A DNA stretch of 64,000 bases from Artemia franciscana (taxonomy: Eukaryota > Arthropoda > Branchiopoda > Anostraca > Artemiidae): the NCBI RefSeq assembly GCF_032884065.1, contig NC_088866.1, positions 50,104,068 through 50,168,067 on the forward strand, written 5' to 3'. Both the position numbers and the translations under genes were made by a program. The notes below the pieces were generated by a model. That model was not told the origin of the DNA. It worked only from the letters and a program-made list of their open reading frames with translations, and ran no database searches. Shown piece after piece: positions 24,945 through 39,565 of the stretch; position 1 is the first letter of the stretch, and every line of letters starts with the position of its first letter.

Positions 24945-26599
24945 TTTTTTAGATCGGGGAACTTCGTGTCGAAGAAGTTGTCTTAGAAACTTCGAAAAAG
25001 GCTCATTTGATTGAAAATTTAAAGGGCTAGAGCCATTTTAAGAGTCAAAAGTGATTGGAGGGTAGATAACACCCCTACCATACCGATCATCTTCCCAAAC
25101 ACATTCAATCAAAATTTCGAGATTGCCATTTTATTCAACGTAGTTGAAAGATCTGAAAATTATGTCTTTGAGAATGACAACCTTCCCCATAACCCTCAGG
25201 GGAAGGGTTGTATGTGATGCCCTGGGAGCATTTAAGGTTTATATAGAAAGATTGGACGTTTAAGCTTCGGAAGGGGCTCATTGGATTGCTTTTCAGAAGT
25301 TTAAGGGCTCTTTTTGAGATTTAGAATAATTGGAGGGTGGATACCCCTTCCCCAGACACACAAACACATCGTATTTTGCTGAAATGCATCTAATAGAAGT
25401 TTTGAGATGGCTATTTTTTGTCGTAAAAACTTCCAAAAGAGCTCAATTGATTGAAAATTAAAAGAGCTAATGCCCTTTTTGATATTCAAAAGGGATTGGA
25501 GGGCAACTACCCCCTCCAACGCCAACCATTTCCCCCAACACGTCCAACCAAAATTTTGAGATAGCCATATTTTTCAATACAATTCAAAGGTCTGGAAATT
25601 GTGTCCTTAAGAATTATAACACCCCCGCAACAGCCCTCCGGGCAAGGGTTATAAGTTTTGCCCTGGGAGTGTATAAAATATATTGAAAGGGTGATCGTAA
25701 AAAAAACAGAATGGGCTCATTTGATTGGAAATTGGATGTCTAAGTGCCCTTTTAAAGATTCAGAGTGATCATAGGGTGGATACCTCCTACCACACCATGT
25801 GTGGGTACCACACCTTCCCGAAATGCAACTGATAAAATTCTGAGATGACCATTCGTTGTCGTAGAAACTTCAAAAAGAGCTCATTCGGTTGCAAATTGAA
25901 AGGACTTTTGCTCATTATAACAGTCAAAAGTGATTGGAGGACAACTAACCCCCCTACCACGCCCACCATTTCCCCAAACAAATCCAATCAATATTTTGAG
26001 ATAGCCGTTTTGTTCGAAGTAATCGAAAGGTGCAGAAATTATGTCTTTCAGAATGACACCCACTCCCCCCTCCAGCCCTCAGGGCAAGGATTATAAGTTA
26101 TGCTCTTTGGGCATATAAGGTATATACAGAAAGGGTGATGGTCAAAACTACAGAACGGGCTCATTTGATTGGAAATCAGACGTTCTAGTTCCCTTTTTAA
26201 GATTCAAAGTGATCAGAATTTGGATACTTCCCCCCTCACACATCCTATTTTCCTGAAATGCACCTGATAGAAATTTGCCCTCTCAATTCCATCTCAAGAC
26301 CAGAACATAATTTGCACTTTACTGAAAACAAAATATGTTTAAAATGTTTTCAGTTTGTTTTTACTTGTCTAAAATGTTTTTACTGGATATATGAAGGTGG
26401 AAGTCCTCCCCCTTCAAGTCCTCGCACTCCAATTACAGTACGGGTGTCTGATGCTCTTTTTAAGAATAACAAGAGATTGGAGGGCTAGCGGCCCTTCTCT
26501 GAAGCCTATTCATTTTCCAACACTTAAAGTAAAAATTTTTAGGCAGTCATTTTGTTCAGCATAGTAGAAAGGTCCAGCAACTCTGTCTTTCACACAGAT
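24945..26599 (+). repeat. Tandem array of foldback-family inner modules
   Basis: Seven diverged modules follow each other near 25017, 25291, 25454, 25718, 25889, 26170 and 26430. Each has a GGCTCATTTGATTGGAAATT lead, CTAGTGCCCTTTTTAAGA-like sequence, AGTGATTGGAGGG, a C-rich stretch and (in long ones) TTTTGAGATAGCCATTTTG. Long and short modules alternate, giving a dimer period of about 436 bp (25017, 25454, 25889). The same module occurs twice inside each foldback element. Confidence 0.8.
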
Positions 26600-26601
26600 T
26601 A

Positions 26602-26876
26602 GATACCAATACAGTTATGAAAACTCGATTTATTTTTAGGACACAGTGCGCGGTAGCTATGCTAGCGGCTGGAGACAGGAACCGCAGCGTAGATACCAAT
26701 AAACCTCCCATGCATTTTCACCAAGTATGCAACAAAACAAAATTGCGTTCCCGCCTATGGTGTTGTAGTTCGATCTATGCGTCGGAGCACGGGCTTTGAA
26801 GAGGCGCTAAGTTCAGAGCTCTGTACCAAAAGCATGTCATGGGCAAGATAGGAGTTTTCATAACTGTGTTGGTATC
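26602..26876. mobile_element. Short TIR element (MITE) with TA target
   Basis: 275 bp with terminal inverted repeats of about 25 bp, one mismatch: left GATACCAATACAGTTATG..., right the complement ending TTGGTATC. TA lies directly outside both ends (26600-26601 and 26877-26878), the target duplication of Tc1/mariner-type elements. The core is richer in G+C than the surroundings and contains another TAGATACCAATA at 26700. No transposase. It interrupts the module array. Confidence 0.85.
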
Positions 26877-27461
26877 TAAGCTGTGGTCTTTAAGAATACT
26901 AGGCATGTCAACCCCCCACAATCATGCCATTGGTCCACTATGCTTTAAAACTATAGGTTGCTTTAAGATAAATAAAAGGGCATTCTGTTTATGGTTGCCA
27001 ATAAGACACCTCAGGAATATATCGAGAACGACCGAGGCTATTAAGTTGAAACTTTTGGGGATGATACTATTACTACTTCTGCTCTTACAATTCAAGTAAA
27101 TAAAAAGGGCGTAATTGTATCCAAGTGGTCAGAGAGCATAAATATAATCTTATGATATTAAGTTTTGTTTTTCAGGTTATTTTCAGAAATTATAAAATTA
27201 AATTAAAAGATATTGTTTGTGTCTGGATTAGAAATTGTGGAAAAGTTTCTCCAATACACAAATAGCAACCCATACTATGGATTCTTATTGAAGGAAACTG
27301 AAAAGATATGCAATATTATTTTTTCCATGAATGAGACTAAGTCAATAAAATACGAAGAAAAATTTATTTTAAAATAGTTTTTCCACAAGACACGTTTTTC
27401 AGAGAAAATTAAAGAGCTCCATTAGGCCAAGAATTAGCAAAAGTAAAGTCAAACAATCTTC
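26877..27461. other. Intron sequence, nothing recognised
   Basis: No coding or structural feature supported. An 86-codon open stretch at 26839-27099 starts inside the MITE and has no known motif. Confidence 0.5.
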
Positions 27462-27745
27462 TAAGCGTAAAACTGTCACAAACCACTATCATTAAATAAA
27501 CGAAACTCAAAACGAACAGAAATTTAAATAAATAGTGGAGTCAAACTCAAAACGAGTAAAAATTGAGCTTTACATGATATCAGCCTTACATGAGTAAGGC
27601 TGATAACTCCTATGTCTTCTCAAGACCAGAGTTTGAATAGAAACTAAAATATTTATTTGAGTTTGAATCTGCTGTTTATTTTAATTTCTGTTCGTTTTGA
27701 GTTTCATTTATTTATGGATAGCTATTTGTGACAGTTTTACGCTTA
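27462..27745. mobile_element. Foldback/TIR element of 284 bp
   Basis: Terminal inverted repeats of about 72 bp: the first 21 bp (TAAGCGTAAAACTGTCACAA and one more A) are perfect, the rest nearly so. The arms include GAAACTCAAAACGAACAGAA, close to AAACTTAAAACGAACAGAAA of the large foldback family. The centre holds a small hairpin ATCAGCCTTAC..GTAAGGCTGAT. The target duplication is unclear (TA or TTC). Confidence 0.8.
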
Positions 27746-28227
27746 TTCTCCTAAATATTCACATATTCTGCGAAAAAAATTTCCTATTTTTTATGATATA
27801 TATGGCTAGTAAAATATCAGGCTGGCTAAGTTTCTACCTAACTGTTTCATTTAATTATATTTCATTTTCACTGTCCTTGCTGCTTTAAATTTTTCTGCGC
27901 AGTCACTGTAAAATATTTGTTTTAGCTTAATTATTATTCGACTGCTAGTGCTTCCATGCCAACCAGTTTTTTGTGAAATTTCATGGTTTTTTACAAGTCT
28001 CAAATCTATCACTATTCCGATTATTACCAATTTAACGAGTTAATTTTGGCAGATAGCATACAAAACACTTCACATCTTTTTTATTACGGCTCAATAGCTC
28101 AGGCTGAATGTAATTCTCTTTCTTGTAATTTCTTTTATTCTTGTTTTTTGTATCGTATCGGACAGCAGTTTATAACTCTTATCATAATTTTGCAAGTGTA
28201 AATGTTTGTTTTTCTTTTTTATTAATA
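27746..28227. other. AT-rich intron sequence, nothing recognised
   Basis: T-rich on the + strand. Two short open stretches without known motifs. Confidence 0.5.
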
Positions 28228-29491
28228 TTTATTTTTCTCTTCTTTATTTGTTTTTCTTAATTTCTCTGTTTAATTTATTTTCCCATCATTCAGCATACTT
28301 TTCATGATTTTTAGCCCGGCTTTTGATTAAATAAATGAAAAAAAGGACCTTAAACCATACTAAATATTAAAAAAATAGTTTTTTTGCTAATGAAAGTCAA
28401 GCACGACCTTAAAACTTCATTTTAGATTTACTTTCTCTTTTAGAGCAATAACACTCTGCAGGGCAAATAAGCGAGCCAGGGATATCGAGAAGGGCAATAT
28501 AGCGATAAATGCAGTACAAATATGAACTTTCTAATCTCTAATCTTTCTTATTTTTCTCTTCTTTATATGTTTTTCTTAATTTCTCTGTTTAATTTATTTT
28601 CCCATCATTCAGCATACTTTTCATGATTTTTAGTCCGGCTTTTGATTAAATAAAAGAAAAAAAGGACCTTGAACCATACTAAATATTAAAAAAATAGTTT
28701 TTTTGCTAATGAAAGTCAAGCACGACCTTAAAACTTCATTTTAGATTTACTTTCTCTTTTAGAGCAATAACACTCTGCAGGGCAAATAAGCGAGCCAGGG
28801 ATAGCGAAAAGGGCAATATAGTGATAAATGCAGTACAAATATGAACTTTCCAATCTCTAATCTTTCTTATTTTTCTCTTCTTTATATGTTTTTCTTAATT
28901 TCTCTGTTTAATTTATTTTCCCATCATTCAGCATACTTCTGATGATTTTTAGCCCGGCTTTTGATTAAATAAAAGAAAAAAAGGACCTTGAACCATACTA
29001 AATATTAAAAAAATAGTTTTTTTGCTAATGAAAGTCAAGCACGACCTTAAAACTTCATTTTTGATTTACTTTCTCTTTTAGAGCAATAACACTCTGCAGG
29101 GTAAATAAGCGAGCCAGGGATAGCGAGAAGGGCAATATAGCAATAAATACAGCACAAATATGAACTTTCTAATCTCTAATCTTTCTTATTTTTCTCTTCT
29201 TTATATGTTTTTCTTAATTTCTCTGTTTAATTTATTTTCCCATCATTCAGCATACTTCTGATGATTTTTAGCCCGGCTTTTGATTAAATAAAAGAAAAAA
29301 AGGACCTTGAACCATACTAAATATTAAAAAATAGTTTTTTTGCTAATGAAAGTCAAGCACGACCTTAAAACTTCATTTTAGATTTACTTTCTCTTTTAGA
29401 GCAATAACACTCTGCAGGGCAAATAAGCGAGCCAGGGGTAGCGAGAAGGGCAATATAGCGATAATTGCAGTACAAATATGAACTTTCTAAT
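28228..29491. repeat. 319-bp tandem array, four units
   Basis: The word TTTCTCTGTTTAATTTATTT recurs at 28261, 28580, 28899 and 29218, spacing exactly 319 bp each time. Units differ by only a few single bases and one 1-bp length change. Each unit holds GGACCTT(A/G)AACCATACTAA, AAAGTCAAGCACGACC and CACTCTGCAGGG. Such high identity implies recent amplification or homogenisation. Confidence 0.95.
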
Positions 29492-33047
<3,556 letters not shown>

Positions 33048-34165
33048 GCACTAAAAACAAGAGCTGCTCCAGCTTCAAATCCGATGTGTCCTCATCAAGA
33101 GTCCTCCTCAATGGATCAAAGAACTTAATTTAGTTTCACTACCCTTTTTCTCTAAAAAGAAGAACTAAAAACAAGAACTGCTCCAGCTTCAAATCCGATG
33201 TGTCCTCATCAAGAGTCCTCCTCAAGGGATCAAAGAAATTAATTTAGTTTCACTACCCTTTTTCCCTAAAAACAAAAGCTAAAAATAAGAACTGCTCCAG
33301 CTTCAAATCCGGAGAGTCCTCATCAAGAGACTAGACCAAATAACTTAATTTATTTTCACTGCCCTTCTTTTCCTAAAAACAAGAACTAAAAACAAGAATT
33401 TCTTCAGCTTAAAATACAAACTGTCCTAATAAAGATTCCTCCTCAAGGGATTAAATAAAATAATTCAGTTTCACTACCCGTTTTTCTCTAAGATCAAGAA
33501 ATGAAAACAGGAACTTCTTCAGCTTCAAATCCTAAGTGTCTTAATCAAGAGTCCTCCTCAAGGGATGAAAGAATTTAACTTAGTTTCACTACCCTTTTTC
33601 TCTAAAAAAAGGAACTGCTCCAGCTTCAAATCCGATGTGTCCTCATCAAGAGTCCTACTCAAGGGATCAAAGAACTTAATTTAGTTTCACTAGCCTTTTT
33701 CTCTAAAAACAAAAACTAAAAATAAGAACTGCTCCAGCTTCAAATCCGAAGAGTCGTCATCAAGAGACTGGATCAAATAACTTAATTTATTTTCACTGCC
33801 CTTTTTTCCTAAGAATAAGAACTAAAAACAAGAATTTCTTCAGCTTAAAATACAAACTGTCCTCATAAAGATTCCTCCTCAAGGGATTAAACAAAATAAT
33901 TCAGTTTCACTACTCTTTTTTCTCTGAGATCAAGAAATAAAAACAGGAACTTCTTCAGCTTCAAATCCGAAGTGTCTTAATCAAGAGTCTTCCTCAGGGG
34001 ATGAAAGAACTTAATTTAGTTCCACTACCCTTTTTTCTCTAAAAATAAGAACTAGAAACAAGAACTGCATCAACTTCAAATTCGAAGTGTCCTCATCAAG
34101 AGTCCCCCTCAAGGGATCAAAGAACTTAATTTAGTTTTACTACCCTTCTTTCTCAATTTAGGTAT
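33048..34165. repeat. Ten-unit satellite with higher-order structure
   Basis: The word GAACTGCTCCAGCTTCAAAT or a variant recurs at 33061, 33175, 33289, 33396, 33511, 33612, 33726, 33832, 33947 and 34062 (101-115 bp apart). Four unit types recur in the same order: the units at 33175-33511 are repeated at 33612-33947 with spacing 436-437 bp, and units one period apart are more alike than neighbours. This is a small higher-order repeat. Confidence 0.9.
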
Positions 34166-35364
34166 GCCTGTGATGATTACTTTTCTGATATTTCCCAAAC
34201 TTTATTATTTACATTGTGCCAATAGCTATTTAAACATAAAGAAAAAAGTTTTTATATATTAATAACAGTTATTTTAACATACTACATGAGTTCAATTTCA
34301 TTTGTTACGTTTTTGGATTAAAATGTGGACTAATAATAACTACAGAAGTTCTGGCGCTAATCGCCAATGAGGCGTTAATAACTTCAGTCATTGGCAAGCT
34401 GACTGCACACCTCAGATCATGAGATAACTGTATTTTTCCGGAGACAATAAAGCTTATTTCTTGATAAACTTTAGCATCAGAATTACACTTTTTTTTTCTT
34501 TTTTTGCCTCATTATAAAAGCACTCACAAAATTTTATTTCACTTCACTCCACCCCTCTAATACTGAAAAAAAAACACATTACTCAATAAGCAATATAAGT
34601 GATTTGTTTTAACTACACTTTTAATTTAAATGAATTTTTTATTGTTAAAACGTTGAAGTATTCAAGTTGAGGAATGAAAAACAGCTTTGGATGGACGAAA
34701 AGTTATTTTTGCCAATATAAAAACTTTAAAAATACTAGCTTTAAAAGGTTTGCTCATGACCTAAAATATTACCACCGGTTGTATCCTCCCCCTCCCCTAT
34801 CGGTAACCTGTAGTCTTTTCACGTAGTAGCATACCATCTACAGCATCTACCGGTCATTTATACAATTTTCATTAGCACTGAAATTAGCAATTATGCTCAA
34901 TTTATTAATTCTAAAATAACCCAACAAGGTATTTGGCAAGAGAAAATTTGCATGAATCTCAAAAAGAGGGAGACATCACAAAACTAGCATTCAATCCTGA
35001 TAAGCTACTCAACCAAATACAACATATCAGTGTGCCTTTGACCAGAGGTTCCATGCCTATACTTATGAGAAGAGGAAATGTTTTATTTAGAATCTTTCGA
35101 TAAATGTATATTTTGTTACTACAGAAGATGATAGCAAACCAACGGTCGCAGAGTATTAGAAGAGGGATTATTCCCTCTGAAATTTCAACTGTTAAGGTTC
35201 TTCGCAAGTAACTAAAGAGATGTGCCGCAACATAGTGCCGATTTTCACCCTTTTGTGCCAAAGTGTAACCTTTCCATTTCAATAGGATGAGAATGGTGCT
35301 GATGGTGCGGTAAATGACCTTCCAAATATGGTTACTCTGTGATCAGAAATAGGTTACAGAAGGT
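34166..35364. other. Intron sequence, nothing recognised
   Basis: AT-rich. A 107-codon open stretch on the - strand (34959-35282) has no known motif. Part of 35270-35364 may be the decayed front of the retrotransposon that follows. Confidence 0.45.
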
Positions 35365-36282
35365 TATGAAAATGATTTTTGAAAAGGGGGAAGTACCAAG
35401 CGATTTTAGAAAACCCCGATTAAACCGCTGTATAAGAATGGTGATAAGAGTGTGGTAATTATCGAGACACTAACCTGGTCTGTTTAAGTAGCAAATTAAT
35501 TTTACTTTTAATAATTATTTTTACTAAATACTAATTCCTAAATTACTAATTATAATACTAATTAAAATAGTTTATTTTTATATTGAGAGATGCTGTAGAC
35601 ACAGTTCTAAGAGTAGAATAGTGCGGTTTTAGAAAGGGTAGAGGATGTGTCGAACAAATTTTCATTTTAGGTTAATAATTAACAAGTGCCTGAGTTATCA
35701 AAAACCTTTTGTCTTCAGTCTTATAGATAATGAACAAGCATTCGATTCTGATAATAAAAGAGCTTTAGCAAAGGTTTTATTCTTGTATAGTACACCACAC
35801 AAATACATTAAAGTGAATGAGGAGAATATGTAGGAGATGTAGGAGATATGTAGGAGAAATGTGGAAAATATGTCTTATCTAGGAGAATAGAACTGCTGCA
35901 ATTAAGGTAGGATATGAGCTTCGCTACCGGTTTCGTATTAAATCAGGAGTTAAGCAGAAATGTGTTCTATCCCCCTTTATATGGGATATTTTAATGGACT
36001 TTGTCTTAAGGAGCACAGAAAAAGCAATGGGAGGTCACAGAATCAAATGAGGCGGAAAAACTTTCCTGGACTTATATTACGCTGAGGATTTAAGTATCGA
36101 TAAAAATGTGAGCAAAATGAATGAATATTTAGTAGTTTTACGAGTTCAGGGTGCTAGAATAGGCTAGAAAAGTAATTTTAAGAAGACTAAGTTTCTAAGG
36201 CTAGGAATAAGTGAAAATAAAAAGGTGACGCTGGGTAGCGAAAGGATTGATCAGGCGGACAGCTTCACTTACTTTGCCAGTA
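35365..36282 (+). pseudogene. Non-LTR retrotransposon RT remnant, family 2, first part
   Basis: Shifting frames read MIFEKGEVPSDFRKP (35373), CGFRKGRGCVEQIFIL (about 35630), FSLIDNEQAFDSDNKRALAK (about 35708), IKSGVKQ-like sequence (35938) and DLYYAEDLS (36069-36092), where the catalytic YADD is Y-A-E-D. Next come VLRVQGARIG (36138) and ERIDQADSFTYFAS at the end. Many stops break it. It stops abruptly at 36282, where repeat copy 8 begins, and resumes at 38002. Confidence 0.85.
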
Positions 36283-38001
36283 TCAAACAGTTCGTGGTAA
36301 CGAACAGTAGTAAGGAGCGACCCGGCTCAATAGTAAACGAAACGATAAAACACGGAATTTTGATGCAAAGATACATAAAAGAATCGGATTTTTACGCTGA
36401 TTTTAAATATATAAGTTTCATCAAATTTAGTCTTTGTGATCAAAAGTTACGAGCCTGAGAAATTTGCCTCATTTCAGAAAATAGGGGGAAACATCCTAAA
36501 AGTCATAGAATCTTAACGAAAATCACACCATCGCATTCAGCGTATCGGAGAACTTTATTGTAGAAGTTTCAAGCTCTACCTACAAAAATGTGGAATTTCG
36601 CATTTTTGCCAGAAGACAAATCACGGATGCGTGTTTATTTGTTTTTTATTTTTTTCTTTTTCCCAGGGGTCATCGTATCGATCAAGTGATTCTAGAATGT
36701 CACAACAGGGCTCGTTCTAACGGAAATGAAAAGTTCTAGTGCCCTTTTTAAGTGACCAAAAAATTGGAGGGCACCTAGGCCCCCTCCCAAGCTCATTTTA
36801 TTCCCAAAGTCAACGGATCAAAATTTTGAAATAGCCATTTTGTTCCGCATAGCCGAAAACCATAACAACTATGTCTTTGGGGATGACTTACTCCCCCACA
36901 GTCCCTGGGGGAGAGGCTGCAAGTTACAAACTTTGACCAGTCTTTATATACAGTAATGGTTACTGGGAAGCGTACAGACATTTTCAGGGGGATTTTTTTG
37001 GTTTGGGGTGGGGTTGAGGGGAGGGGGCTATGTGGGAGGATCTTTCCTTGGAGGAGTATGTCATGGGGGAAGATAAATTCAATGAAAAGGGCGCGGGATT
37101 TTCTAGCATTACTATAAAAAAACAATGAAAAAATAAACATGAAAAAGTTTGTTTAATTGAAAGTAAGGAGTAGCATTAAAACTTAAAACGAACAGAGATT
37201 ACTACGCATATGAGGGGTTCTAAAAATACTTTAGCATAAAAAAGCGAGGTATTTAGGAGAAGATAAATACCTCACTCTTTATGCTAAAGTATTTTTAGTA
37301 ATTTAAACTATTTATTCTACGGCCTTTCTGATTCAGGGGTTATTCTTAAAGAATTGGGACAAAATTTAATATTTAAAGAGCGAGGTATTAACGAGGGGAA
37401 CCCCCTCATATACATAATAAAAATATAAGAATATAAAAGTTTGTTACGTGAGTTAATTCTTAAGTTACGTATAATTTTTACTAATAGAAACGTTCGTTAA
37501 AAATTAAAAGTTCTAGTTGCCTTTTTTAAGTAACCAAAAAATTGGAGCGCAACTAGGCCTCCTTCCCTCCCTTATTTCTCGAAATCGTGATCAAAGCTAA
37601 GAGAAAGCCATTTAGCCAAAAAAAGAATTAATATGCAAATTTTATTTTAATAATTTATGTGCGGAGAGCCAAATCAAACATGCATTAATTCAAAAACGTC
37701 AGAAATTAAATAAAAAAACTAGTTTTTTTTACTGAAAGTAAGGAGCGACATTAAAACTTAAAACGAACAGAAATTACTCCGTATATGAAATGGGTTGTCC
37801 CCTCCAATCCCTTGCTCTTTACGCTAAAGTTTTTACTGTTTTAAAAAGTATAATTGTGGCAAAGAGTCAAACTTTAGCGTAAAGAGCGAGGGATTGCGGA
37901 GGGGAAAACCCATTTCATATACGGAGTAATTTCTGTTCGTTTTAAGTTTTAATGTCGCTCCTTACTTTCATTTAAAAAAAAAACTAGTTTTTTTTATTTA
38001 A
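36283..38001 (+). repeat. Foldback repeat family, copy 8 (forward, full, inside a LINE)
   Basis: 1,719 bp from TCAAACAGTTCGTGGTAACG to TTTTTATTTAA. The left palindrome, middle hairpin (about 37215-37300) and terminal foldback (about 37728-37975) are all present. Removing it joins the LINE frame at A|T with no base gained or lost, so the borders are fixed independently of alignment to other copies. Confidence 0.93.
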
Positions 38002-38360
38002 TTACTAATAAAGACGGTGGGAGCAGTGAATACGTTAAAAGTAGAAGAGTCAAGCCACGGGAAAGTGTTCCACAGTTGAAAAAATTTTGAAGGAATAGGA
38101 ATATAAGTCTGCAAACCAAGTTAGAATATTGGAAGCTACAGTGATGACAGTGGTCAAATGTGATTGTAAAGCAAGAGTGATTCGAAAAGTGGATAAGGAT
38201 TTGCTAGATATGTTCGAGAGAAATTGCCTACGGCTTGTTTTGGGTAGCCGTCGGACTAACCATATTTCAAACAGTAGTCTGCACGGAAATTCTGGTTCAA
38301 TCCTACTTTCAGGGGCTATAATAACAGAAGAGTTGGGATGGATAGGGCAAATCCGCCTCA
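38002..38360 (+). pseudogene. Non-LTR retrotransposon RT remnant, family 2, second part
   Basis: Continues the interrupted element with TNKDGGSSEYVKS at the start. After a frame change it reads ILEATVMTVVKCDCKARVIR, then LLDMFERNCLRLVLGSR and SNSSLHGNSGSILLSGAI, ending EELGWIGQIRL, the usual C-terminal domain. It is cut at about 38360 by another repeat copy. Confidence 0.85.
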
Positions 38361-39191
38361 ACCATCATGGAAAACTCCCTTCCCTCATGAAAAATTCCTT
38401 CGTGGAAAGATACTCCCACGTAACCCCCTCCCACCCCTCAGACCTTCCCCTACCATAAAAATTCTCCCTGAAAACGTCTTTATGCTTCTCAATGACTAAT
38501 ATTATATGTAAACAATGGGCAAAGTTTATAACTTGCAGCCCTTTCCCCGGGGACTGTGGGGGGTTGAGTCATCCTCAAATACATAGTTATTGGATTTTTC
38601 GGCTATGCAGATCAAAATGGCTATCTCAAAATTTTGATTGGGTGACTTTTGGGGGAAATGAGTGTAGGAGGAGGCCTAGTTACCCTCAAATATTTTTGGT
38701 CACTTAAAAAGGGCACTAGAACTTTTTATTTCCCATCAAATGAGCCCTCGCCCGATCTTCTACGATCACTGATTGGATACGATCGCCCCCCTGGGGAAAA
38801 AACAAACAATTAAACACGTATCTGTAATCTTTCTTGTGGCAAAAAATGCAAAATTCTACATTTTTGTACGTCGGAGTTTGAAACCTCTACATTAGGGTTC
38901 TCTGGTATGCTGAATCTGATGCAGTAATTTTCATTAGAATCACCGGATGTTTTGGGGGGTGTATCCCCACTTTTTCAAAAATAGGACAAATTTTCTCAGC
39001 ATCGTGCCTTTTGATAGATACCATAAAATTTGAGGAATTTTACATCTTCTGGATAAGCATCAAAATTCGATTCTTTTGAATTGAGTCTATTGAATCGTAT
39101 CTATTTTTATCAAGAGTCATTTTCTTAGAATTTCAGTTACTATTGAGCCGCATCTCTCCTTACTTACAATTCGTTACCACGAACTGCTTAA
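38361..39191 (-). repeat. Foldback repeat family, copy 9 (reverse, truncated)
   Basis: The TC-end half only, diverged. It starts in the segment with CATGGAAAACTCCC and ends GTTACCACGAACTGCTTAA|T. The foldback end is missing. Confidence 0.8.
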
Positions 39192-39372
39192 TTAAGTAAA
39201 GAGCGACCTCTTTTTTGCTACTTACCCTTCAATCAAATTTATAAACCTGATTCATTTCGAGTAACACTGACTTTCAGTGAATTCGAATCCGCAAAATCCA
39301 TTGTTTTGATAATAATCTGTTAAAAATCTTAATTCGGAGATGTATACATTGAATAGCTTGTTTTTTTTTCAG

Positions 39373-39565
39373 ATTCAAATAACAACTCTATGCATCGCCA
39401 TAAGTCTAAGTGCCACAGTGGCTTTGGTGTGTCTTTATTCACCCAAAGTGTATATTATCGTACTGCATCCAGATAAAAACGTACGTAAATTGACTCTCAA
39501 TGCAGCTACCTACAAGCGCCCACCTGCAGCTGCAATAGCAGCTGCTGTAGCACAAGCTAGCCACG
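39373..39565 (+). CDS. mGluR: mGluR exon: TM7 and proximal C-terminal tail
   Basis: The exon follows a TTTTTTTTTCAG acceptor and ends CACG|GTAAGT. It encodes 64 residues plus one base (phase 1). It begins [20 protein letters not shown] (TM7), continues [19 protein letters not shown], the membrane-proximal tail motif typical of mGluRs, then an Ala-rich stretch ([15 protein letters not shown]). Joined to the previous exon it gives [12 protein letters not shown], the expected TM6-TM7 link. Confident as an exon of the same gene despite the 31-kb intron: no other receptor exon lies between, and the phase fits. Confidence 0.92.

Noticed and set aside
34959..35282. 107-codon open frame on the - strand
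   Set aside because: Probably antisense of decayed retrotransposon or intron sequence; no conserved motif.
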